Source of the DNA: Candidatus Doudnabacteria bacterium
GTDB lineage: Bacteria > Patescibacteriota > Doudnabacteria > UBA920
Length of the DNA stretch: 5,422 bases
Reading direction: 5' to 3'
Assembly: GCA_023245915.1 (NCBI GenBank)
Contig: JAHFJK010000076.1
Span: 1-5,422, forward strand
Notes under the pieces: generated by a model
Seen by the model: the letters and a program-made list of their open reading frames with translations, nothing else
Told to the model about the DNA's origin: nothing
Database searches by the model: none
Program-made: the position numbers and the translations under genes
Shown: positions 1 through 5,053 of the stretch, piece by piece
Layout: the number at the start of each line of letters is the position of its first letter
How positions within the stretch are numbered: the first letter of the stretch is position 1

Positions 1-232
1 CTTTAGCTTTCTTTAAATACTCCGCCTGGATTTGCGGGTCATAAAAACCGTTAAGCACATAATTTTTTTCCACGCCAGGAAAATATTTTTCCAAACCCGC
101 GACCAGCGGTTTAAAATACTGATCAAAACGCTTAACGTAAGTAACAACGCCAATGGAATAATCCGAACCCAAAAATTTTAAAATTGGATAAATCATCTTT
201 TCAATAATATCAGCTAAGTTCTTTGTTGACAA
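1..232 (-). CDS. Probable glycosyltransferase, N-terminal part (runs off the left edge)
   Basis: The minus strand stays open from an in-frame TAG just upstream of position 232 to the window edge, about 77 codons. Residues about 25-50 read YSIGVVTYVKRFDQYFKPLVAGL. This has the look of the first beta strand and helix of a GT-A (GT2-like) glycosyltransferase, although no DxD motif is reached before the edge. The start is uncertain. A TTG at 232 follows an AGGAGG by only 2 bases and gives a plausible hydrophilic N-terminus (MSTKNLADIIEK). An ATG at 196 is the alternative and lacks a good ribosome site. The gene has the same orientation as the rml operon, and its start overlaps the promoter of the opposite-strand gene. 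In this context it would transfer a sugar to a surface glycan. The family call is an inference from a short fragment; its being coding is more secure. Confidence 0.5.
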   Translation of the reverse strand, partial: MSTKNLADIIEKMIYPILKFLGSDYSIGVVTYVKRFDQYFKPLVAGLEKYFPGVEKNYVLNGFYDPQIQAEYLKKAK

Positions 233-254
233 ATCCTCCTAAAAGGAGCATAAT
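226..254 (+). promoter_or_regulatory. Sigma70-type promoter for the YdcF-like gene
   Basis: TTGACA at 226-231 is a perfect -35 box. It is followed after exactly 17 bases by CATAAT at 249-254, a 5/6 match to TATAAT. Transcription would start near 261 and give a leader of about 50 bases before the ATG at 310. An overlapping reading uses TAATAT at 251-256 with a 19-base spacer. The promoter overlaps the probable start of the divergent glycosyltransferase gene. It also argues against the upstream in-frame TTG at 223 being the start of the plus-strand gene, because that codon would not be transcribed. Confidence 0.65.
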
Positions 255-282
255 ATTAGATCGTACTTACGAGATAGCGCTA
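236..282. promoter_or_regulatory. Three short dyads around the promoter (possible operators)
   Basis: Three perfect short inverted repeats lie in 47 bases. CTCCT-AAA-AGGAG (236-248) is inside the -35/-10 spacer. TCGTA-CT-TACGA (261-272) covers the predicted transcription start. TAGCGCTA (275-282) is in the early leader. Their positions suit repressor or MerR-type activator binding, but no cognate regulator is visible in the window and each dyad is short enough to arise by chance. The first dyad also contains the AGGAGG preceding the divergent TTG start. Confidence 0.3.
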
Positions 283-297
283 AGATATGAACCTTAT

Positions 298-304
298 AAG
301 GAGG
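298..304 (+). promoter_or_regulatory. Ribosome binding site fixing the start at 310
   Basis: AAGGAGG ends 5 bases before the ATG at 310. It is the strongest Shine-Dalgarno in the window and decides the start in favour of ATG 310 over the TTG at 223. The rml operon genes have no comparable site. Confidence 0.8.
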
Positions 305-309
305 GTTCG

Positions 310-945
310 ATGTATAGTTCAGAACATCTGCAGGCTCTTTTGGCAGTGTTGACGGATTTTCCGACAGAAAGATTCGATGCAATTTTCTTGCACGTCCGCT
401 CGCATGGAGACGATGACCAAATCTTTCAGGTCGCTCAAGGCTTACACGCACTCGCAGGAGGGGTCCCTTTCATTCTGTTTACCGGCACAGATGGGCAAAG
501 ACTAGGGGGCACTAAGCCGTTCGAAGCTTGGCCCGGAAAAGCTGTTTACACGAAAAAACTTGAAGAGCTGGGAATTGTGGAAGTCCAACACACTAAAGCA
601 GCATACCATACCAGGCAGGAAAACGACTCTTTTCTGGAACGGGCAATACAGTTGAACTGGAAAAGTGCTGTCATTCTCAATGGAGGAATTCAACTGCTGC
701 GCTCGTTTTTGGGACAAATCAAAGTCATGCAGGAGCAGAACTATTGGATGCGAATTTATGCACAATGCCCGCGTCCTTACGATTTGCATAAAATCGTTTC
801 TCCTTCCCAAGGCGGTCAACCCACTCGTCGCATGCAGCAGGTAGAAACAGAGATGAACAACATCTCAAAGTACCAGGCTAGAGGGGATATTGCCAGCTTC
901 AGTGACTTATTCGACTATATGAAGCGACGCCAAACTATTAAATAG
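310..945 (+). CDS. YdcF/DUF218-like protein in a stand-alone transcription unit
   Basis: This encodes a 211-residue protein without signal peptide or membrane segment, so probably cytoplasmic. The order of elements fits the DUF218 (YdcF/SanA/ElyC) Rossmann-like fold. A first strand FDAIFLHVR is at 22-30. GGVPFILFTGTDG at 50-62 corresponds to the family's second strand ending in a glycine-rich turn. A helix with KAVYTKKLEELGI lies at 77-89, and the characteristic T-x-x-E-N signature is TRQEN at 101-105. WKSAVILNGGIQLLRSFLG is at 117-135. E. coli YdcF is reported to bind S-adenosylmethionine; the true substrate of this protein is unknown. The gene lies opposite to all its neighbours and has its own promoter, strong ribosome site and terminator. 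Leucine is mainly TTG, CTG, CTT or CTC with a single obvious TTA, while TTA is common in rmlD. This suggests acquisition as a module. Family call moderate; coding status strong. Confidence 0.8.
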   Translation: MYSSEHLQALLAVLTDFPTERFDAIFLHVRSHGDDDQIFQVAQGLHALAGGVPFILFTGTDGQRLGGTKPFEAWPGKAVYTKKLEELGIVEVQHTKAAYHTRQENDSFLERAIQLNWKSAVILNGGIQLLRSFLGQIKVMQEQNYWMRIYAQCPRPYDLHKIVSPSQGGQPTRRMQQVETEMNNISKYQARGDIASFSDLFDYMKRRQTIK

Positions 946-963
946 ACGTCCATGAGGGACGTC
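945..963 (+). other. Small stem-loop after the YdcF-like stop codon
   Basis: GACGTCC (945-951) pairs with GGACGTC (957-963) around a 5-base loop, beginning on the last base of the TAG stop. No T-run follows, so it is probably not a terminator alone. It sits 2 bases before the larger terminator hairpin and may protect the 3' end or assist termination. Confidence 0.5.
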
Positions 964-965
964 AG

Positions 966-998
966 CCGTGCCAGACTCACAAAGTCTGGCACGGTTTT
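966..998 (+). terminator. Intrinsic terminator of the YdcF-like gene
   Basis: A perfect 12 bp stem, CCGTGCCAGACT (966-977) with AGTCTGGCACGG (983-994), closes a 5-base loop. It is followed by TTTT (995-998) and then a T-rich stretch running into the rmlD 3' end. The polarity fits the plus strand only. Read on the minus strand the hairpin has no following U-run, so it should not stop rml operon transcripts by the classic mechanism. It abuts the rmlD stop codon at 999-1001. Confidence 0.9.
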
Positions 999-1859
999 CT
1001 ATTTATATTTTTCTTTCAAATACCTGCTTAAAGCATCCTGCCAGGTTGGCATTGGCGCAAATCCTTCTTTTTCAAGCGCCAGATTTTTCAAGATGCTTTT
1101 TTTGGGACGATTGACTTTTGTGCCGGATTCTTCAGTAGAAATTGGGGTGATGGGGGCATTGATGCTCATAAGCTCCAAAATTTTTTGCGCAAACTCATAC
1201 CACGAGCAGCTGCCCTGATTGCTAACATGATATATTCCAAAAGGTGCTGGTTTTTCTATTAGTTCCTTTATTTTCCCGGCGAGATCGAAAGAATAAGTCG
1301 GGCTCATAATTTGATCATCCACCACTTTTAAAGCCTTGTCCTCTTTTGCCCTCGCGATTATTGTATCAACAAAATTCATTTTCTGTTTGCCCGCTTGTAT
1401 CCCAAAAACCGAACTGGTACGAATGAGATAATAATTTACCTGTGATGATTGTATAAGCTTCTCCCCTTTAAGCTTAGACTGGCCATAAGCGCTAAGCGGG
1501 TTAGGTTCATCTGCTTCTGTAAACAAAGCTTTATTACCGGCAAAAACATAATCGCTGCTGACATGGACAAAAACCCCTCCGGCATTTGCCGCGGCACTTG
1601 CCATATTTCCAACTGCCGATGCGTTGATTGTAAAAGCCAGGTCACTTTGCGTTTCTGCGGCTTCAACCTTATTGTAAGCGGCGGCATTAATAACAAACTC
1701 CGGTTTCTCTCGGGTTATTATTTTAAAAACTGAATTAAAATCAGTAATATCCGCCTGAACGCGGCTAAAAGCTTTAACTTGATAGTCGGCCGCTAAAACC
1801 GCAGCTAAATCGTGGCCTAATTGACCCTCGCTGCCAAAAATTAAAATCTTTTTTTTCAT
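999..1859 (-). CDS. rmlD: dTDP-4-dehydrorhamnose reductase (RmlD family)
   Basis: This 286-residue protein has the usual length for RmlD, an extended short-chain dehydrogenase/reductase that reduces the 4-keto group of NDP-6-deoxy-L-lyxo-4-hexulose with NAD(P)H in the cytoplasm. The nucleotide-binding loop is GSEGQLG (9-15). Also present are INAAAY (57-62), followed by the V-E-x-A-E region where family members have VDKAE, and SSDYVFAG (101-108), where STDYVFDG is typical. The catalytic pair is YGQSK (Tyr125, Lys129). It is the last gene of the rml set, 85 bases after rmlB. Its ATG has no clear Shine-Dalgarno, and a hairpin-forming repeat lies just upstream. The substrate could be the C-methylated sugar rather than the rhamnose intermediate, as with NovS-type reductases; sequence alone does not decide. 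No key residue appears lost. Confidence 0.93.
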   Translation of the reverse strand: MKKKILIFGSEGQLGHDLAAVLAADYQVKAFSRVQADITDFNSVFKIITREKPEFVINAAAYNKVEAAETQSDLAFTINASAVGNMASAAANAGGVFVHVSSDYVFAGNKALFTEADEPNPLSAYGQSKLKGEKLIQSSQVNYYLIRTSSVFGIQAGKQKMNFVDTIIARAKEDKALKVVDDQIMSPTYSFDLAGKIKELIEKPAPFGIYHVSNQGSCSWYEFAQKILELMSINAPITPISTEESGTKVNRPKKSILKNLALEKEGFAPMPTWQDALSRYLKEKYK

Positions 1860-1875
1860 GAAGCCTGGTTTCTGG

Positions 1876-1932
1876 ATTCCGGATATTTTTGACTGCTGAT
1901 GATTGCCTGGGTTCAGTCAAAAATTCCGGAAT
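1876..1932. repeat. REP-like imperfect inverted repeat between rmlB and rmlD
   Basis: The left arm (1876-1895, beginning ATTCCGGA and ending TTTTTGACTG) is the reverse complement of the right arm (1914-1932, CAGTCAAAAATTCCGGAAT) except for one extra base. The arms enclose an 18-base loop. The outer edges, CTGGATTCCGGA and TCCGGAATGACA, resemble dispersed palindromic repeats seen in many bacterial genomes. It would be transcribed in the rmlB-rmlD message and fold strongly just ahead of the rmlD start. No second copy is present in the window, so its dispersed nature is an inference. Confidence 0.7.
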
Positions 1933-1944
1933 GACATATTGGGA

Positions 1945-3003
1945 TCAATAATAAAGCGCACGGGATTGTTTTTTATAATGGTCCAGAAATTCTTTTTTCT
2001 TTTTAATTTTTTTCCACCACTTTTGCTTGATTTTGTACCATCTGACAATATCTTTAAGGGCTGAATCGATATTCCTTTGGGCCTTCCATTTAAGCTGCTT
2101 TTCTATTTTAGAGGCGGTCGGCGCGTATCTTAAATCCGCCCCGGGCCGGTCAGACACGCGCTTAATGTGGGTTCTAAAATCTTTGCCCAAAATTTCGCAA
2201 ATCCGCATAACAATTTCCCTGTTGGAGCGCGCTTCACCCGCCACATTATAAATGCTAAAGTCGCTGGCCTTATGCATGGCCAAATCTATGGCTGAACAAA
2301 AGTCCATAACGTGCAGCCACCTGCGCACATGCCGGCCGCTGCCGTGCAGAGGCACCAGCTTGTTTTCCAAAAGGTTGGTGATGGTGAGCGGAATAAGTTT
2401 TTCAGGATATTGGAACAGGCCGTAATTGTTGGAACCGCGCAAAATAATTGCCGGCAGTTTGTGGGTCCGTATATAAGACTGCACCAAAAAATCGGCCGCG
2501 GCCTTGGATGCGGCGTATGGGTTGGAAGGCCGAAGCTGCGAGTACTCATGGCTTACGCCTTTGCCCACGTCGCCGTAAATTTCATCCGTGGAAATTTGCA
2601 CGAACCTGGAAATTTTATACTTTTTCGCGAGATCAATTAAAATATGGACGCCCATGACATTAACTTTAATAAAATCCTGCGAGCTAATGATGGAACGGTC
2701 GACATGGCTCTCCGCGGCAAAGTTTACGACAACGTCAAATTTGTTCCTGGCAAATAATCTATCCAAAAAATTTTCGTCTCCAATGTCGCCTTTTACAAAA
2801 AAATACCTCCTCTGGCTTTTGGGCCTGGCTTTTTCTTTTTTTGTAATGCCGGCCAAATTATCCAAATTACCCGCGTAGGTTAACAGATCATAATTAAAAA
2901 TACGGCAAGCCGGATATTTTCTATACATGTACCTTACAAAATTTGAGCCTATGAACCCAGCTCCACCTGTAATCAACAGATTTTTGAATTTTCGTTTTAT
3001 CAT
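1945..3003 (-). CDS. rmlB: dTDP-glucose 4,6-dehydratase (RmlB family)
   Basis: RmlB converts dTDP-glucose to dTDP-4-keto-6-deoxyglucose using bound NAD+, the committed step to 6-deoxyhexoses. The 352 residues match family length. Landmarks in order are the Rossmann loop TGGAGFIGSN (12-21), the family-typical DLLTYAGNLDNL (39-50), and NFAAESHVDRSI (94-105). The catalytic STDEIYG follows (138-144, Asp140 and Glu141), then YAASK (Tyr163, Lys167). RGSNNYG and HGSGRHVRRWLHVMDF of the substrate-binding half come after. A lysine/arginine-rich insertion follows the DNL segment (about 54-66). The C-terminal ~30 residues are strikingly basic and aromatic, beyond the conserved fold. The start ATG overlaps the methyltransferase stop in an ATGA, implying translational coupling. 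A purine-rich GGAAGGAA lies about 12 bases upstream. Confidence 0.95.
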   Translation of the reverse strand: MIKRKFKNLLITGGAGFIGSNFVRYMYRKYPACRIFNYDLLTYAGNLDNLAGITKKEKARPKSQRRYFFVKGDIGDENFLDRLFARNKFDVVVNFAAESHVDRSIISSQDFIKVNVMGVHILIDLAKKYKISRFVQISTDEIYGDVGKGVSHEYSQLRPSNPYAASKAAADFLVQSYIRTHKLPAIILRGSNNYGLFQYPEKLIPLTITNLLENKLVPLHGSGRHVRRWLHVMDFCSAIDLAMHKASDFSIYNVAGEARSNREIVMRICEILGKDFRTHIKRVSDRPGADLRYAPTASKIEKQLKWKAQRNIDSALKDIVRWYKIKQKWWKKIKKKKEFLDHYKKQSRALYY

Positions 3004-4229
3004 ATAACTCTTATTCCTTCCACGGGAATGATAAATTTTCCGCCGTTTTGCATATAAGCCTGTTCTTTTTCCAGTATGGGTTTTTCATAATTCCAGGCCA
3101 ACATTAAAAAATAGTCGGGAAGATGCGCGTGCGCGTAAACGGAATCAACAGTGGGGATATGCATGCCCGGGGTAAAAAGATTCTGCTTGACCGGCAAATC
3201 TTCCAGGGTGTAATCTAAAATGTCAGTTCCGATGTTGCAGTAGTTTAACATTGTATTGCCCTTGGCTGGAGCGCCGTAGCCAGCAATTTTCTTTCCGGAC
3301 TTTACCAAGTCTGACAAAAGCTTAATTAATTGCTGTTTTTGCGCCACCACCCGTTCGGCAAGATTCTGATAGGACTTTACTTTATCCAGACCCAAAGATA
3401 GCTCTAAATCAACATATTTTTGAACGCTGGGATTGATTCCGTGCCGGCCTTTATGCCCGGTAAAAACCCGCAAAGATCTGCCCTGGACCTCGTTGACCTG
3501 GACCTCAAAAATTTCCAAACCAAACTTTTCAAACAAAATTTTCAAAGGCCTGATGGCTAAAAACGACAAATGCTCATGGTAAACAGTATCGTAAGTCAAG
3601 TTTTCAAACATATCTACCAGGTAAGGCGCTTCCAGTACAAATACACCATCTTCGGCTAAAAGCGCTGCCACGCCTTTGGCTAAATCGTGATGGTCATCTA
3701 TGTGGGCCACGACATTGTTAGCCAAAATGGCTTTTGCCTTGCCTTCTGTCCGCGCAATCTGCTTGCCGATTTGTTCGCTGAAAAAGTCCACAACAGTTTG
3801 GACGCCCAACTTATCGGCAATTTTAACAACGTTTGCGGCAGGATCCACACCCAAAGTTCGGAAACCCGCGTCCTGAAAAAACTTTAATAAAATGCCGTCA
3901 TTGCTGGCGATTTCCACCACCAAATCCCCTGCCTTTAAAAAACGACTCATCACGTCTTCGGCGTATAAACGAAAATGGTTGGAGATCTTGGGCATGCCGG
4001 AAGTAAAATAAATATAGTCGGAAAACATTTCTTCTTTGCTAACCACGTCTAAAAGCTGGGCCAGATTGCAAGAATGGCAAAAATACACCGCCAGAGGATA
4101 AAATTTTTCCTCTTTAAAATCATTGGGGCTTTTGAGGAAAGAGTTGGCCAGCGGCTGATTGCCAAAATCCAAAAACTTAGCCAGCTTTTCGCCTTTGCAA
4201 ATTCTGCATCGAATATTGTGCTTATACAT
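3000..4229 (-). CDS. NDP-sugar C-methyltransferase, NovU/TylCIII family
   Basis: This 409-residue protein has the complete three-part architecture of deoxysugar C-methyltransferases. An N-terminal zinc-binding domain carries Cys8, Cys11, Cys51 and Cys54. A class I SAM-binding domain has VVEIASNDG (104-112) and GVDPAANV (127-134). A C-terminal domain has the GYGAPAKGNT signature (317-326). The catalytic region contains NNVVAHI (His176) and YHEH (217-220). These correspond by constant spacing to the histidine and Tyr/Glu/His residues described for the homologue TcaB9. The enzyme transfers a methyl from SAM to a carbon next to the 4-keto group: C3 in TylCIII and TcaB9, C5 in NovU and CloU. The position used here cannot be told from sequence. 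It overlaps the epimerase gene by 8 bases and rmlB by 4, fixing it as a member of the operon. No obvious Shine-Dalgarno precedes the ATG. Confidence 0.92.
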   Translation of the reverse strand: MYKHNIRCRICKGEKLAKFLDFGNQPLANSFLKSPNDFKEEKFYPLAVYFCHSCNLAQLLDVVSKEEMFSDYIYFTSGMPKISNHFRLYAEDVMSRFLKAGDLVVEIASNDGILLKFFQDAGFRTLGVDPAANVVKIADKLGVQTVVDFFSEQIGKQIARTEGKAKAILANNVVAHIDDHHDLAKGVAALLAEDGVFVLEAPYLVDMFENLTYDTVYHEHLSFLAIRPLKILFEKFGLEIFEVQVNEVQGRSLRVFTGHKGRHGINPSVQKYVDLELSLGLDKVKSYQNLAERVVAQKQQLIKLLSDLVKSGKKIAGYGAPAKGNTMLNYCNIGTDILDYTLEDLPVKQNLFTPGMHIPTVDSVYAHAHLPDYFLMLAWNYEKPILEKEQAYMQNGGKFIIPVEGIRVI

Positions 4230-4851
4230 GAAAACTTTTCGACCTTTCGTCTTTCTGCCACTCCTTAAAACTAAAACCGTTTTTATCTTTGCCGTTAATT
4301 AAAATTTCCTGGTATTTTAGTTTTTCAAACTTATTTTTAAGCGCCGGATCCGCGAGCGACCAGTCTAAATCTTCAGCTAAAGGCGAAATCCCGGCTTCGC
4401 CTTCCGGATGATAATTGGCAGTAAAAAAATATTCGTTAATGCTGTCCTTTAAAAAGAAACTGCCATGTGCCATGCCCGGCGGCAGCCAAATCCACTCATT
4501 AAACTCCTGCGCTGTATCTGCGGGCAAATCATACAAAATAATTTTTCCAAGAGTCGGAGAATTTTTTCGAATATCCAAAATCATATCCACCATATGCCCG
4601 GAAATAGTTCTTAAAAGTTTGGCCAAAGGCGGCTGCCACTGGAAATGCAAACCCTTAACCACACCTTTTTTGGAAAAGCTTTCATTAGTCTGGACAAAAT
4701 TAAACGCCCGCAAAAAAGCTAAGTCCGGATTTTCCGCGATATCGGTTTTTTTTAATGTCTCGGTAAAATAACCACGGCTATCAGCAAAACGGGCGAAACG
4801 GATAACTTTCACCCCATCGATAGGCAGATTTTTAACTTCTAAAATTTTCAT
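4222..4851 (-). CDS. rmlC: dTDP-4-keto-6-deoxyhexose 3,5-epimerase family (RmlC-like cupin)
   Basis: A 209-residue cupin enzyme that epimerises C3 and/or C5 of the RmlB product. Family landmarks are FADSRGYFTET (22-32) and GVVKGLHFQ (63-71) with catalytic His69. LAKLLR provides Lys78, followed by DIRKNSPTLGK (93-103). WLPPGMAHGSFFL is at 122-134. Tyr141 in NEYFFTANYHPEGEAGI aligns with the catalytic tyrosine of RmlC. The acidic EDLDW segment (160-164) is near the position of the RmlC catalytic aspartate. The active site looks intact. The segment FQWQPPLAKLL is somewhat divergent, and neighbouring a C-methyltransferase leaves open a 3- or 5-mono-epimerase of the NovW/EvaD type. The ATG at 4851 is the only plausible start, since the upstream frame has no start codon before a stop. 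It lacks a Shine-Dalgarno, and its first two bases pair within the flanking inverted repeat. Confidence 0.9.
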   Translation of the reverse strand: MKILEVKNLPIDGVKVIRFARFADSRGYFTETLKKTDIAENPDLAFLRAFNFVQTNESFSKKGVVKGLHFQWQPPLAKLLRTISGHMVDMILDIRKNSPTLGKIILYDLPADTAQEFNEWIWLPPGMAHGSFFLKDSINEYFFTANYHPEGEAGISPLAEDLDWSLADPALKNKFEKLKYQEILINGKDKNGFSFKEWQKDERSKSFHV

Positions 4852-5053
4852 CCCGTTAGAGACAGGTCCCGTTAGAAGTCTTTGATAAAACCTCCACGCA
4901 ACCTGATATCAAATTATAAACGATTTTTGTCATATTAAAAATATTAAATAACTTCTAACCGGACCGTAAATTGATAGTAACAGCTGTGTAAAGCTTGTTA
5001 GTTTTTTACTTTTTAAAACGTATACGTAATACATACACCGTCTCTAACGGGAT
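4850..5053. repeat. MITE-like element: nested inverted repeats spanning the flippase-epimerase gap
   Basis: ATCCCGTTAGAGAC (4850-4863) is repeated in perfect inversion as GTCTCTAACGGGAT (5040-5053). A second pair lies inside: GGTCCCGTTAGAAGT (4865-4879) against ACTTCTAACCGGACC (4951-4965), 14 of 15 pairing. A third pair is TTTGATA (4881-4887) with TATCAAA (4907-4913). TCCCGTTAGA also occurs as a direct repeat with 16-base spacing (4851 and 4867). The ends lie exactly on the flippase 3' end and the epimerase start codon. No transposase and no clear target duplication are seen. A mobile miniature element, a regulatory leader or an RNA structure are all possible. Confidence 0.65.
4913..4941 (-). 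promoter_or_regulatory. Candidate promoter for the rml operon
   Basis: On the minus strand TATAAT occupies 4918-4913, a perfect -10. With a 17-base spacer the -35 position reads TTTTTA (4941-4936), only 3/6. The start point would be near 4906, giving a leader of roughly 55 bases that contains one arm of each inner inverted repeat. The surrounding sequence is very A+T-rich, so a chance match is possible. The alternative is read-through from the flippase gene. Confidence 0.35.

Noticed and set aside
250..255. TATTAT on the minus strand as a -10 box for the glycosyltransferase
   Set aside because: No -35 match is found at a suitable spacing and the leader would be only about ten bases. It is also the complement of the plus-strand -10 region, so an A+T match is expected.
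223..309. Upstream in-frame TTG start extending the YdcF-like protein by 29 residues
   Set aside because: The TTG lies within the promoter (-35 box at 226-231) and upstream of the predicted transcript start. The ATG at 310 has a strong, well-spaced Shine-Dalgarno and begins just before the recognisable fold.
239..819. Minus-strand open frames at 239-451 and 502-819
   Set aside because: They are antisense to the well-supported YdcF-like gene, show no recognisable domain and have no convincing initiation site.
952..1218. Plus-strand open frame over the rmlD 3' end
   Set aside because: It starts inside the terminator hairpin region and reads antisense to rmlD; the protein has no recognisable features.
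4415..4771. 118-codon plus-strand open frame within the epimerase gene
   Set aside because: It is the complement of a conserved RmlC-family coding sequence with intact motifs; no promoter or ribosome site was seen for it.
4834..4842. AACTTCTAA in the epimerase 5' end as an extra copy of the gap-element unit
   Set aside because: It is a nine-base A+T-rich match to 4950-4958 that lies in coding sequence and lacks the following CSGGA bases, so chance is adequate.
4855..5048. Integron attC site suggested by GTTAGAG and CTCTAAC
   Set aside because: attC sites read CTAAC first and GTTAG last on the same strand, whereas here the order is reversed. The seventh core base also does not fit the GTTRRRY/RYYYAAC pattern.
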